64,000 bases of DNA, from assembly GCF_000972845.2 (NCBI RefSeq), contig NC_040025.1, positions 22,490,037 to 22,554,036 on the forward strand. Direction: 5' to 3'. The first letter of the stretch is position 1. Every line of letters begins with the position of its first letter. A program made the translations under genes and the position numbers. Positions 28,961 to 50,134 of the stretch are shown piece by piece. The notes under the pieces were generated by a model. It ran no database searches and was not told the origin of the DNA. It was given only the letters and a program-made list of their open reading frames with translations. Source of the DNA: Larimichthys crocea (taxonomy: Eukaryota > Chordata > Actinopteri > Sciaenidae).

Positions 28961-31659
28961 AAACACACACACCTCCCCTTCTGTGCGCATTAAGATTAAT
29001 AAAACAGGATGGAGGAATGAAGGACACTGAAGTTGCCTGAAAAGCTGATTTTTTTCCTTCTTTTCAGCGATAACTTCAGTCGTTTTTATTATCCATCCTC
29101 CTCAAACAGACACAAACTACATTGTCATCTGTTGCATCTGTATTCCTACATTTAGATAAATGAATAACACATTTCCTGTCGAGCCTCTCGCACAGTTGCT
29201 ATGTTGTTATCGAGTTTCTCCCTTTCATTACACGGTACCATATCAGAGAGTTGAGCGAGGGTTACTGTATTTACTCATGTAGCCTGACTCCATGGCGACC
29301 GGTCTCGTGCCATTATCCTGCAAGGAGGGTTACTGCACTCTGGCACACTCGTTCCCTGCTGTGAGAGATAATTCCCCCCGTCATTGGGAAGTTTGAGGAT
29401 TGGGAATGTGTGTAGGCAGTCTTTTGTGTACGTGCATGTGTGTCTATAACCTTTTATTATTAATTGAGGGTAACTGTGAGCACAGCATGGAAGGGGAAAG
29501 AGGCCAAGGGTTGACATTTTGGGCTGTTGTAAGTCCAGTAGGGAGGCTTACACACCAACGTTAGTGGATCAGTAGGTTACTGTTTCAGTCCTGCCCACAG
29601 TGCTTTGTTGTGTCATTGTGAACCTGCAAAAACACATTTAAATGTTTGTGAAAGGACAATACATTGTGCTCGATTTTATCTTCCATTTGTTCGAAGTCGA
29701 GATTTGTCACAGTATATTTCTGCTTGAGTTCTGGGAATGTTATTGAACACACTCTGCCCAGAATGTCAATCCAAACTGCACCCACTGAGCCATTTGAATG
29801 CATCAGGAAACTGGTTGAGGTGAAGCAGACGATGCCAGATTTCATCCATCTGTTGTCCTGTAAAATCGATTATATCATTCGATTATGTAAGTGAGGAATG
29901 AGATGAGCCAACAAATTAGTTTCATAGTGTAGCACTGGGAGACAGCACGATGGGAGCCCTGTACCAGTTGACGAAACCGATATCAATAAAAGGATATCAA
30001 AGCATATCAGTTTAATCAACCGTTCTTTGTTTTATAAAAGCAGAACTATAAGCTGATAATATCCAAATCCTCTGGTTCCACTTCAAAACACCTCTGGGGT
30101 CTTTTGTAGCTGTGAGAGGCACTTGGGCAGATAATTACCATTACAAGTGCTCCAAGAATGCTCAGGATAATATTAGTGCTACAGAAAAGGTGCATGTTTT
30201 TCATCATGTATACTGAAAAAGCAAGTTGAAAGTAGAAAGAGATTGGCTTTAACAATAAAACAATTATTGCAGAATATAAGCTGCTAATGATCTCTCTACT
30301 CTGTACTGTACTTTTGTAATGTACATTCAGTGGTATCAATGGTAATGACCGACTAAATGAACAGGGCCATGCTAAAGACAGAATTCATGGAACAATCCAT
30401 TATAGAACATCAAAGGCATTCACTTGCTCAATCGTTTTATGCTCCTAGTCAAACATTTGCATTTCAATTTTTCAACGAGTGACCTTTATGTACTGTGGCA
30501 TGTGTTTGTCTGCCACAATTCTCCATGTCTCCCAGGGGAATATTGTTTGATGTTTTGCAGAGTGGGCCTCAGGGAAAACTAAACCACTACCACTTCTTTA
30601 ACATTAGTAGCATATGTTTAACCACAACACACACACACAACACACACACAGTACACACACTGGCACTGGCTTAAATATTTCATCGAATGTGTGGGATCTT
30701 CAAGAACGTGATGCTTTTTAAGAGGTAAAGTGCTGCCATTACCAATAAAGAGGACTGAGTAACATGCTGTATCTGATTTTAGTTGTTTCAGTCACACAGT
30801 TAATAGGTTATCAACAGTTTTTGCTACATGAATACAGCCCACAACAGGCAAAGAAGATTAATTGCTCTGTGTTGGAATAATAATTCACACACACAGTGTT
30901 TGTTTACAATGAAATAATTGCCTACAAACAGCACAGAGATTAGCTGACAACCAAAAAACCTGTTGAGATGATTAGTATCCTCTTTTGTTTGGCTTTTATG
31001 CGTTAAAGGGGACGCAGAAGTGAGCACAATCGATCTAAAACTCTCCACTGGGTTTTTCAAATCAAAGCTTGTTTAGTCTAATTTATGAATAAATTCAAAG
31101 CACTGGCTCATCTTGTTGATTGGCTGTTTGAGTGTGTCTGTTTTATCGCCATATTTCTGTTGGAATTTGTCAAGCAAGGGAAATGCTAATTACTGCAGAC
31201 ATGCTGTACAGTAGTGATAGATGAGGTGATTTCAAAGTCAGCTTTGCATTATTTGTGCCATCATGGAGAGATTATAATTGTTCATTTCGACTGGTATTGC
31301 TCTCACTGTGAAGAGTTAATAGAGCCTTGGTCAGGCTCTGTGCTTCAGCCGAGCACCTCCTCTCATGTCAGCTTTTACATAAATAAGAGCTTTTTCTCTC
31401 CATCACTCCCTCTCTTTCTCTTTCTCTTTCTCTCATGCACACCCACACAGAGCCTGTCAGAGGCACATGAGGATGGGAGGAGGAAGGAGGGAGGTGGGTG
31501 AAGCATGACACGTGAAAAAGGAAAAGCGTTGCTCTTAACACTGCATCTACAGTTCTCTATCTATTGTTTCTCAATATTTCTTCTCTCCGCGCTTCTGTTT
31601 CCTGATACCTTATGCATTCAAGCGTATTTTCTCTTGCCAAAATTGGAGCTGTTGTGAAT

Positions 31660-31810
31660 TTATACACGGAGCCTCTTCTCTTTGTTCTCAAAATTACCCA
31701 ATTACCCAAGATCTTCTCTCCTCTGGCACAGAGATGTTGATTAATCTCAGTTAATTTATGTGTAAATTAAGACACTGCTAATTGGATCTAACTAGAAAAA
31801 GAGGCAAACT
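31660..31810. promoter_or_regulatory. candidate conserved non-coding element in prickle2 intron
   Basis: The stretch combines TTTGTTCTC (SOX-like), duplicated ATTACCCAATTACCC, GATTAATC, and TAATTTATG followed by TAAATTAAG. This clustering of homeobox-type sites in non-repeat sequence suggests an enhancer; it is inference from texture. Confidence 0.2.
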
Positions 31811-32589
31811 AAAACAGTTTCAGTGATGGTTTATGATCTGTTATGCCCACAAGCATGTACATTACCCATTATATAACCTTGCCACAGTGCATAAGAAGAA
31901 GAACACAAGATTCATGCTTTCACAAAGACAGTGGTCAAAAGAAACATATATTACAAGTCTCTAAATGCCTCAACTTTATTGTTAAATCAATAAAATCATA
32001 CATTTCTTCAGACGTTAGTAAATGGGTGTTGTTCAAGACTTTGCACACCAATCGGTTGCCATGGCAACTTGCAGAGTTTTTCCAACTGACCTACAGTTGG
32101 CTGACTGCTGCCTCACCGAGGTACGGTTTGGATGAGTTCTCCACTGTGTACTAGTCGCTGCACCTGGTTAAAATAGTACAGGCTAATCATCGGTGTCAAA
32201 TAAGGACACGTCTAACTAACTAAAACAAACTCTATATTCACAAGCCAATCATTTGAGCCTGTGATTATTTGAGAGGCGTTGAGTAGGCACAGATTCATGA
32301 ATTACATTGACCTAAAAGCAAGGTACTCTGAAAGCAGCTGGCTGCCTTCAAAAAGGGTGACGAATTATGAAATCAGTGCCTATGAAAAGGATTCAGCCCT
32401 TTATTTGAAAGTTGGCATGTTTCATTGTTGAAAACAAGTAGATGTAATTGCTGTTTCAACACTGATCAACAGATAATTATAATAATAACATTAATAACTT
32501 TATGTATATAGCACTTTAGCCACCATAGTTTCTCCTACACACTTGGAAGGATAGGGTAAGGTGAGGGGTATTCAGTAGGTTGCATCCCA

Positions 32590-33010
32590 GCTCAGAGCGT
32601 GGTGGGTCTGGCCGCTGCCTCTTCAGCCGCGAGCTGAATGACATTTGGGTACTTAAACAAGCCACCTGTAACAGCATCCACCGGTCAAACAGGGTGACCT
32701 CGCTGTTAATTCTGCATAACTTTAAGCTGTAATATAAGTTAAACAGGTAGGTTAGGTAAACATTCAGACTCAGTACAGTTGTCATGAACGGGGGAAATTA
32801 GCTATAGAGACCAAAACTGTTTTTTGTACCAGGCTGTAAACATGTTTATTTTTGCTGTGAAGATGGACATTTAAACATGGGGGCTTACAGAAATTGATTT
32901 GTCCTGTAGCCAGCCTCAGGTGACTGTTCAAGGAACTGCAGTTTTGGCACTTCTGCACTGCACTTCACTTTATAGCCACAGAGTTTGCTAGTATGTTGCT
33001 TTCCTGTGTG
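32590..33010 (+). repeat. dispersed repeat, longer copy
   Basis: The first part matches 10790-10910. The second part has GTAAACATGTTTATTTTTGC, GTAGCCAGCCTCAGGTG and GGAACTGCAGTTTTGGCACT, which appears reversed at 12231-12370 and again near 36190-36260. It is a common fish element with its boundaries lost. Confidence 0.55.
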
Positions 33011-36000
33011 TAGCTGAGACAAAACCTAAAGAGCTCTACAAGCGACTGGATAGATACAAATCATTTTTAAATCACTGAACATCCGATGAACATTCAATCA
33101 ATCATTAGGAAATGGAATGAGCATGTCCCAGCGGTAAATCTGCCTCAAGCAGAGAGTGACTGCAACAAGGAGACTAGTGAGGGAGGCTACTAAGGAGCTA
33201 CAAGCTTCAAAGGCTCGGATTGGAGAGTCTGCATACATTACACAGTTAATCAAGCCAAAGTCATTTTGTCATTCGGTGGTCTTTTTCTGTTGATCAGTGT
33301 AAAAAAAAAAAAAAAAACTCATTAAATCTACTTTGACTTACTATTGTAAGACAATAAAACATGAAAACATTATTTTACTAGTTAGATCAGCATGTGAATG
33401 TGCAGGCAGACCATGTGACAGTATGTGACAGTTTTACTGTAATAATTCTGATACAATTATTCATGCCTCCAGTATGACCCCACAGAGAGAGGTTATCATT
33501 CCTCCTCACATCACAACGCAATAAAAAGAAAAAAACGCTTCAAGTCATAAAATGCAAGATTTGTTCCTCCTGAGAGAAATGTCGAATATTTTTCAGCTAT
33601 TCTGTGATATCTGAGGCACAAACTGACACCCAGAAAGTGTCACTGATATCATTGATGCTAATTAGGATGTCATTGTGGTTTAAAGGTCAAATATTGAATG
33701 AGACTGGGGGGAAAGTCGAGACAGATTTCGGTAATGATTGTAGACCACATGTACAGCAGCTTTTTATTCCAGCCATTCACTCCTCCGGGTGATTTCACTG
33801 ATTAGTTCCTCCTATCTGTTTGAAAGAGTATTGATCGGTTGGAAAGAGTACGAGCAATCTCTCGGTCCTGGAGGGCACATGATTGCCTGTATCTGCTGTA
33901 GACCTGTTAATAACAAGACCCTGATCCTTTCACAGCTGCGCACAAACACACCAATCCCCTCCCTCAGCTTTCTGGTTCACATTCTGGTAAAGAAATATAT
34001 TTTATTGAGGACATTAAATCAAATAACTTAATGGGTATTACTAAAATTGTGTCTCTTGTTCTTCTCCTACTTTCTCTATTGATACAGTTATTTAGAAGCA
34101 TTTAAACAAAACAGAAAATGGTTCAGATGAAGCATGGATTAATTGGAAAGAACTGATTGTCCTAAATGATTTGCTATAATTAACTCTCAGTCGTCCGCTC
34201 TGTTAAGATGCAGGAGTATTCACCAGTCTATGCTAATGTGGCTGCATTAAATAAATTAGAAAACAGAGAACAGAGAAATATTTTTCTCCCCAAATACATT
34301 ACCACTTTCAGAAGCATGAATTACCCAAAAGTCTGCCTCCTCCAGGAAACAGAAGTTCACAACTTGTCTCTCCTCTCTCCCTGTGTTGCTGGGGGAAGAA
34401 CAGAGGAGTGTGTTATGACTAACCAGTCGGCCTGGCGAGTGTGTATTACGTCAAAAAGTCACACACTCATCAGCAGCCGTCTGTACCAGCTGAATGTGCA
34501 TTCAGTCAAAAGTTAGGGTGTAAAAAAGTCTACTCATTGCATTGAAACGGTTTGACACCAAAGCTGTGTCTTTGTTTAACAATGCACAGTGGAGACTTAC
34601 AGTACATCTTAATAAGTGGTGTGTGAAGGGACCATTAAATCGAAGCACTGGTGCACACAGTGACGCTGTCATTCCTTCCATCTAACAATGTGTGTGCGAA
34701 ATGAACGTCACATAGTTCACAGGGTTTTTTTACTAATACCAAGCTAGAGAGAAAGGGGATTAGCCTCATTTGTTTTACAACACAACAAGCAATTGGCCAC
34801 TTTATTTGTAGTTCCTCTGCATACTCCATATAACATCACACTTAATTTAAGGACTGGCTTGCTAAGAACATAGTGGACTCCTGCACACTGTAAGTGCTAG
34901 TTTATGGACACAGCAGACATTTTGATCTGTGTTAGCAGGTAAAACACCGGTCTAACTCAGAACATTAATCATGGCTCCTTTTCATTTAACTGGCCCAGTG
35001 AGCGATGTCACAGAGTCAGCATGCACATCCATGTCCCCAGTCGTCATTAATGTCATTCATTACACCTGTGGTTTTTCCTGGTAACATGTCAGAATGTCTC
35101 CTGAGAAAAAGGCCTTTTTTAAAAAAATAGACCTTCATTAAACTTAAAAAAAAAAAAAAGAAGGACCTGAAGTTAGAGATTGAAAGATGATGTTGTGATG
35201 TTTTATCCTAGTGTAACACAGGCACATAAAAGCAGGGGTCGAAGAAACTCGCCTAGCTCTACCAAAACTCCCTTCCCAACAAGCTCTCATATGTGCAAAC
35301 ATTGTGTCTTGTGTATTTAACACTTGTAAACATAGAACACAAGACACTGTTGCTTAACGAGCAGTTTGCTTATACAGAACGGAGCCGTTTCTTAATGAAC
35401 AACAGCTGAGTCTATGAACAGTCCTGTCATGGCGAACTTTCCTTTATCTTAATAAAAACCCAGTTGATACTTGTACAGCTGTGGCTAGCTTGTTAGAAGA
35501 CAAGATATAACATGTAAATAAGGCAATTCTGGAGTTGCTGGAGGTGATATGTGTCCTGTATTACCCCCCTTACCAAGCTCAGACAGGTAGACCATTGCTC
35601 TGCTCTCAGACAGAACAACAACTAATTGGATTTTGGCAGCACAGTCAACATTTAATTGACTGTTTAGGTTTAAAAGAACACTAATAGACAGAAATGTATT
35701 GTCACATTACAGAGATAATGGGGCGTGTTCACATGTATAGACCTGTAGTATAGAGTGTTTTCTTGCCCCCTGTGTGTCATTAATGGGATGACATTGCTGA
35801 GAGATGCTTCCTGCCTCTCATTCCACACAGCTTGCCAATAACAATATGTTATTTTGTTTTATTCTCCCCCAACCATTTGGAAGCCCCCCCTCGAAATCAT
35901 CCCATGGGGTTGTAAACCACTTCTCTAAGACAAAGCTAAGTGACAAAACACAAAAGCCACAGAAGCAGTAATGGACAGATCGGGTGCCTAGATTTGTACA

Positions 36001-36039
36001 AACAAAATAGCTCAGCGGCTGAGAATATTTTAACTCAAA

Positions 36040-36395
36040 AGTATAGATTGAAATTTTGAGAAATATGCTTACTCGCTTTCTTTCCAGTTATGTGCAGGAC
36101 TGTCTCTACCCACCATAAAACCATGAATAATAACCAATACCCTGAAGTTGGACAAATATATGTGTGTTATGGATATTGACACACTTCTGGGCCTGTTTCA
36201 AGCGGCTGCTTGAGGAATTACAGTTTTTAGCACTTCACCATTTGGCTTTGTTTCCTAGCCACAGAGATTGCTGCTTGATTTAGTCTGATAGCTGATTTTG
36301 TGGACAGTCTGGCTCTGTCCAAAGGTCACTTGGACCTGTTTCCAGTCCCTATGCTAAGCCAGCTGTAACTTCATATTTATGTCAGACTATTCCTT
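36040..36395 (+). repeat. common fish dispersed repeat
   Basis: TTTTGAGAAATATGCTTACT, CTTTCTTTCCAGTTATG, TGGCTCTGTCCAAAGG and TTTCCAGTCCCTATGCTAAG match a familiar fish repeat family. A second fragment lies at 55640-55790. Class not assigned. Confidence 0.6.
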
Positions 36396-37394
36396 TAAAT
36401 GAATGGAGCAATACACATCAGCAAAATTGTTCATAATTTCCATCTGTAATGTCAGTATTCTCTCGCTGAGGGAAACAAGCGTATTTCCCAAAATACTTGA
36501 CATGAAGTGTCATAAAAGCTATCCAATTAAAACAAATGCCAGCTTCCCTTTGACCTAGACGGTGGAATAGTGAAATTTATATTAATGTTAGGCTCTTCAG
36601 CAGCTCACTGATCTGATTTTATATTCCCAACATATAAGTCACGTTTGAACTGATGTCTGACTGGTGCAACAGGCTGAAGGTTTTCTAGCAGGCCCATTCT
36701 CAGTCAGCCTCCATACACTAATGAAGAAGAGCCTCGGGCCAGGCTAGAGGCTCAAGGTTACATACCTGTGATCTCTCCTCACAAAGAAATCAGCAGCACC
36801 CATCTTAGAGAGATAAACAGTACTCAGCTCTGCTTGGATGGAGGCTGACTCACTGGCTCAGTCTGTGGAAATGTCTGCTGTTCCTTGGCCACTGCTTAAG
36901 CTCTGTTTTTTTTCCCTGTGATTTCTAATCTGTGGGTAATGGTGTTGCTATCTGAAACTGACTAAAAAGACCTGTCTCATGGTTTAGGAGAGATGATTTT
37001 AAATCAGAAATGTCAGGGCCTGTTTGCACTTTCTCGCTGACCATCATGCAGCGTTTTTTCCTTTTCGTCAGTGAACTGTTATGACCTACAGAAAAAAAAA
37101 CCAACATCTCATCAAATGTCGCACTTCCCTGTGGTGGCATGGTAACACTGATTTGATTGTTCTTTTTGATTACATTACAACAACCTCAGCGAGTTCAATA
37201 ATCACGATGGATATTTTCAAACGTATATTAGGTTCTGATGTTTGTTTCCTTCCACTTCACACTAATTGACTCTAATATCTCCACTCATCAGCTTTCAAAA
37301 TAACAATGCCATGAGCTGTAAACAGAACTCATTCTCGCTCTCGTTGCTGGCTTCACTAGATATTCTGGTTGCGTGTGTGACTGAGTTGCATTTC

Positions 37395-37480
37395 ATTTTC
37401 ATACTTTAGTGGTGGAGGTGATACCTAGCCACGTTAATTATTCATGCGTCAGTAATTTGTGCAGCTGTTCCCCTCTCAGA
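37395..37480. promoter_or_regulatory. candidate regulatory element upstream of prickle2 coding exon
   Basis: The short stretch CACGTTAATTATTCATGCG combines a TAATTA homeodomain core with an octamer-like ATTCATG. An E-box-type CAGCTG follows. It lies 0.7 kb upstream of the first coding exon, and conservation could not be tested. Confidence 0.2.
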
Positions 37481-38154
37481 CTGAAAGGAGGAGGAGAAGA
37501 TTGAATTCATCTTTAATCCATACTTTCAAGTAAAGCAGTGAATGCAGTGAATGCTGATAATGATGCCTCGGGACTGTATTGTTATTGCAATAGTGTGTAG
37601 ATCTTAATATATATATACTGTTTGAAGTAACGTGAATGCACTAATATTTTTGTGGCTTTAGGGATAGCAATGTGGATCTGTCAGTCGTTTTGTTACTTTG
37701 TTCCACAATATCAGGAAGCTTTGTGAGAAAGGTGATCAAATTTGGTACAGACAGATCACAATGTTCTTGTGTGTTAATGTGTGCTTCAGTGTGCCATGCT
37801 AACATGTTAAACTAACATGCATGTCTACATGTTGCTGCATGGCTGTACACTCAATGTTGATTTACCCTGAACATGTATGTGAGGGAGACAGAACAGTATG
37901 GTTCATAACATTTATATTTATACATTAAACTTTAGCCTGATGTTAACCACTGCAGAATCTAAATCTGGTCCACATATAGCCTGGAATACTAATATGAAGA
38001 CTGCTAAGATAAGATCACTGTTCTCGTTGCTCATTCTCTTTTTCTTATTCAAATCTTCCTCTCTACCTCCCCCCTCATTCTCTTGTCTGCTTCTTCAACA
38101 GGAATACCTGTGTCCACTGAACCGGTTTGTGTAGAGGAGCATGTTGTGACAGCC

Positions 38155-45827
<7,673 letters not shown>

Positions 45828-45878
45828 ATTTAGAGCAAAAAGATAGAGATGGTGAGGTATGAGCAGGAGAGTGAAAGA

Positions 45879-45880
<2 letters not shown>

Positions 45881-45913
<33 letters not shown>
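45881..45913. repeat. (GA)n microsatellite in prickle2 3' UTR
   Basis: About 16 GA units located 54 bases after the stop codon. Confidence 0.95.
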
Positions 45914-45916
<3 letters not shown>

Positions 45917-46986
45917 TTAAAGCAACAGAGAGGTGGAACAGAGGGAGTGGGAAGGTGAGAGTGAGACAGTTGCCAGTGAGAGTGAATAAAGTGTTTGTGT
46001 GTATGAGTTTATGTGTGTGTTAGTGTGAGTGTGTGTTGGGGTTGAAGACAGAAACGGCCTATTTTTTGTGCTTGTGAGCTTACACAACTCTACACCGGGT
46101 AGTGTTTGTGTACACCTACACAGAATGACCTAATCATAAGAGGAAGCTCAGCTGGCTTACACAACAGAAATGTTTACAATGATAGAGATCAACTCCTCTG
46201 AAGGTACCAGGAAGCACTTATGAATTTGACTACTAAAATATACAGTGGTCACAAGGTAAATAACATGATGTATGTGCGTGTCTGTGCGTGTACCCATGTT
46301 ACGGGAGAATCCCTTTGCAGTCTGAAAAAGGGGAAGACAAACTGGTCAAACCTGCAGTGATCTGACTGTTCATGTCGCAGCTCAGTGATCCAAGCCCTGG
46401 GCAAGTCAAACTTCTTCTATGTGGACAAAACCCCCCAAAATTGTGTTGGGATAGTGAAAGTTACGTGCTAGATTCCAAGCTATGTCATTGTTTACCTCAG
46501 TGGAATCCAAATGCTGCTGGAATATAGTGTTGGCTCGCTAGCCCTGTTATCACCCTGTACAAAATAGTCTGTTGAACTTTGTGCTCTACATAGCCAGCTC
46601 TCCATGCTTTACCAAGGACAGAGCGCCGGACAGCCTCTGCTCCTTGATCATTCAGGCACAGTAACGTCAGGTATGGTCCCGTTTTATCTTCTGCAACATG
46701 CTTTGTTTTTTGAGAGTTACCTATAGATGATTAAGAATAATACTAATAATGGCAACAATAATAATAATAATGCAAATAATAATTATGATAATATTAAAGA
46801 ACAATACCTGTTAAATGTATATATAGTAATAAACTTAATAAAGTAATGGATGTAGTAATGTAAATGTTCTGTACATATGGTCTTAAATATTTATATATTT
46901 TGTAACTAAAGAATCATTATTTGTATAACATGATGTAGAGATAGGAAGACTTGCATGTTAATTTGTTGGTGTTGTCTCATACTGAA

Positions 46987-46992
46987 AATAAA
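46987..46992 (+). terminator. prickle2: prickle2 polyadenylation signal AATAAA
   Basis: A canonical AATAAA is followed within about 30 bases by GTGTTCTTC and then by a G/T-rich stretch (TTGTATC, GTTGTACGGGG). An earlier AATAAA near 45986 could give a short form. Confidence 0.6.
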
Positions 46993-47399
46993 GTGTTCTT
47001 CAATGAACGACCAGCAAGTTGTATCTATAAGTTGTACGGGGATCTCTGGTTGGTTGTAACTTACCCATATTTCACACTAAGCAGGTTTTGAGTATGTAGT
47101 GTGTCCACACTGGGAAAATTCACTCATTACTTTTACTATAGACTTTCTTTCCACTGCAGACATTTTGATTTACCATAGCAGGAAAAGCAGAGGTGAAACA
47201 AATTTCATTAACAATCACTCAGTTTCATAAAGTGTCCCAGTAAGCCATGCCAGCGAGCCAGCATGCACAAAAGCAGGACGCTGCTGGAAATGACTCAGCT
47301 AAATGAAATGCAGTTATTTTTTACATTTTCTCAATTGCACCCATGCCTTTTCCTGCCTTCAGAATGTAGCGAAAATGTAATGTGAAAAAGGAAATGAAG

Positions 47400-47670
47400 G
47401 AGCAAATCGAGCTGAGGCTGAGGGGGAATGTCATTAGTTCTGCAGGTATATGGTCATAAACAAAATATTAGACCAATTAAAATTCTGACTCGATGATGGA
47501 GGAATAGTGAGGGGGATAACCAAGGTTATTAAGATACATCCTCTAGGAACCATGGATATCTGTAACAAATTTCAAGGCAATTCATCTAATAGTTGTTGAG
47601 ACATTTCAGTCTGAACCAAAATGATGAAATGAAATGGCTGTCAGACCGACATTACCATGCCTACTGTGTT
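47400..47670 (+). repeat. dispersed repeat related to 22050-22370
   Basis: Contains AGTTGTTGAGACATTTCAGT followed by CTGAACCAAA, a very common fish repeat phrase. The element is diverged and its ends are unclear. Confidence 0.55.
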
Positions 47671-48730
47671 ACTAGATTGGCTAAAATATGTTTTCTTCTG
47701 AGGCAACTGGAATTGGTTGTAGATCTGCAAAGACATTTCACCTCTCCTACATCCAAAGGACTTCATTTCTGACTGGCCAGTGGCGAAACCCAGTGTTTAG
47801 CATTCATGGGATTGTTAACATGTTGAAACGACAACAACCAAGTCTCCCATCTTTATGAAAGTGACATGTTGAATCACTGGAGAACCCTTTTAAGTTTGAA
47901 AGAACAACGACCAAGTCTGGTTGCCCTTCTCAAAGAAAGATGACCTGGACAACTGAGAACCTTTACAGTTTAAAGTCTGTGGAAAGTAAGAATAAATGTG
48001 TTCTGAGTTTGTCAGACCAAAGAAGGCAGTGATATTAACCATCCAGCCAAATTTGAATGACTAGAAATAACAAGTTTATGAAATTAGGTTTCAAAATCAG
48101 GTAAAAAATGTGCTGAAGTCAAGCAGCAATTTTGAAGCGACTGAAATGTGTCATATGAGTTCAGAAAATGCACACTGTGAACGAGATGAATTCATCTCTA
48201 TCTCTCTGCTAGAGGTGCAGGGATATGCTCAAGGTGGCCTCAGTGTGTCATTGAGCCACCCTTTAGGACTGCACCAAAAAATCCTGGACTGAAAACTTCA
48301 AATTCTTTTCACATGTTTTCAGCAACTATTTTTCAAAATATTTAATGTATTATGAAAGAAATTTTGAAATTGCCTTTAAACAAAGTTTAATATTTGGTGG
48401 CTTTCCAAAGTAGAGATTTGATCAACATCTGTTATACCTAGTAAGTATATACTTACAGTAAAACATGGTATACTTTGACAAATAGTTTACTGCAGTTAGT
48501 ATATAGTATGAAATCGGGACATAGCAGATCTGTTTATCTAAACCAGTGATGAAACTGGAGCCTGATCTGTCAGACTGACATAAAAAAAAAAATCTGTTAA
48601 TGATATTTGTGTCTGAACATAAACACAACAGGTTCTGCAGTGATTCAGCGTGCCACTTTCATAAAGATGGGAGACTGAGACTGACCAATAACGACTGAAT
48701 AAAACTGAAGCAGCAGTGCAGAAGATATCC

Positions 48731-48790
48731 CTTTCTGAGAGATAACCCTGATGACATCACTACGACGTCATCAGGGTTATTTTGAGAAAG
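48731..48790. repeat. imperfect inverted repeat (hairpin)
   Basis: The left arm CTTTCTGAGAGATAACCCTG then ATGAC, and the right arm GTCATCAGGGTTATTTTGAG then AAAG, pair over about 25 bases with a short central loop. This is probably the folded end of a non-autonomous element. Confidence 0.7.
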
Positions 48791-49029
48791 GGCTCGTCCT
48801 GATGATCAAACTGAGCTTCATGTGTAAAGACTATTGTAGCGGTACTTTAAGAATTGAGTATCCGTACAGAGCAGGTTGGAAAATAAACACTAGTTGTGTG
48901 TTCCTGAATAACATAAAAATGTATTTTTGGTATTCCTGTGCTGCATTTCTATTAGCTGACTTCTATCGATCTTTTTATGAGACGCCAGTATCGACCATGC
49001 TGTTGTGTCAGTCAGGCTCAACATCAAAG

Positions 49030-49530
49030 AGAATATGGGATAGTTTGGGTATTTTGAAGTGAGGTTGCATAAGGTACTAATACAGTGTATTGCTTGCAGC
49101 AGATGATGGATGGCACGCCCCCAGTTTGGAGGAGCTGACAGGAGGAGCAGCACAGAAGCTAAGCAACGCAGTGCTATGAACGGGGGCAGCAGAAATCGTA
49201 TTCTAGCCACTTAAAAAAAAAAAGAAAAAAAAAAGGCCCACCTAGTTTATGTGTGTGCTATATTTAGAGTTTTTTTTTCCCAACGCTTTACCTAGCTGTC
49301 TGACAGGAAACTGAGGCGTCTTTCCAAAGCCACCAGACCCGCTTCACAAAAACAGAGTCGCTCTTTTCCCGCTGACTCGATCCACAGCAGTAAGTTCATC
49401 CGAACTGTGTTGAAACATCCAAGTCGCACATTTGCACACACAAACTAACTAACCGAGGCAACGATGGACAACCCACTCCAATGTTCTGCAGGTAAAATTA
49501 CAGTTTGGGTCAATGAAGTCTGGTGGCTTT
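49030..49530 (+). repeat. fish dispersed repeat
   Basis: Phrases such as GGCACGCCCCCAGTTTGGAG, AGCACAGAAGCTAAGCAACG, TGAACGGGGGCAGCAG, AAAGGCCCACCTAG and AACTGAGGCGTCTTTCCAAA match a repeat common in fish. A short ATG frame ending at a GTAAAA at 49493 is part of the repeat, not evidence for a gene. Confidence 0.6.
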
Positions 49531-49934
49531 GAAGAGAGCATATACAATACATACAACAAACTATACTATTACTGTAGGTAAAACACTGACAATGGATATG
49601 AATCTCATACAAACCCACTTCAATAAACCCTTCAATTCAACCCTAAACAATGTGTGGTATTGTTACCTACTGACTGACTCATGTATTCCCTGCTATGACT
49701 TGATTATGTCTTGCCTATCTAGCCATGAATAAGTCACTGATTATTTATTTATTTGTTTTAACTCACTTCATGTTTAATATGGTATAAACAACATTAAAGT
49801 ATTGAAAGGCAAATGATTATAAATTAAGCATGTCAGTCGGGTGACAAAATATATTTCTGGCTTCTTTACAAGCAATGCAGCCCAGTGTATTACTGTATCA
49901 TCAGCATTAGTCTCTACATTAGAAGCAGCATCAA

Positions 49935-50134
49935 ATCAAAGTTTCCCTTTCATTTTTATTTTAATCGCCGTTGCTCAGTGCTCACCATAAGGCAGAACAC
50001 ACAAGGGGCACTTTGTCCAGTTGGTCCAGGCAAAAACGTACGAGCTTCTTACTTTTACTAACACAAAACAAAATCAGCATTTAATCACCTGAAATAAACA
50101 TGTTTAGCTAGGAAGACAGGCATGATGAGTCTGA
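49935..50134 (-). other. pphln1: periphilin-like 3' UTR with polyadenylation signal
   Basis: On the minus strand AATAAA occurs at 49960-49955, about 175 bases after the stop, giving a short 3' UTR. The extent is inferred. The prickle2 signal at 46987 lies 3 kb away, so the convergent genes do not overlap by these signals. Confidence 0.5.

Larger units (their letters stand above)
13715..38101 (+). other. large intron upstream of prickle2 coding start (candidate regulatory intron)
   Basis: About 24 kb with no exon I can support. It holds microsatellites ((TCC)n 14761-14800, (AC)n 24955-24995, (TG)n 28063-28120 and 28507-28543), CTG-rich sequence at 20495-20540, several old dispersed repeats listed separately, and AT-rich stretches with homeodomain-like TAATTA cores that may be conserved enhancers. 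The open frames inside, including a 217-codon one at 15142-15795, look like chance. Confidence 0.4.
45828..47010 (+). other. prickle2: prickle2 3' UTR
   Basis: Non-coding sequence follows the TAG stop. It holds a (GA)n microsatellite at 45881-45913, TG-rich stretches near 46000-46030, and an AT-rich AATAAT-repeat stretch near 46740-46800. The extent is inferred from the polyadenylation signal at 46987; there is no transcript evidence. Confidence 0.6.
47020..49934. other. intergenic between convergent 3' ends, repeat-rich
   Basis: Holds the repeat at 47400-47670, an inverted repeat at 48731-48790 and a dispersed element at 49030-49530. No coding exon is supported. Confidence 0.6.

Noticed and set aside
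49463..49492. Possible small start exon (ATG ... GCAG|GTAAAA)
   Set aside because: The surrounding phrases belong to a widespread fish repeat, so the apparent exon is part of that element.
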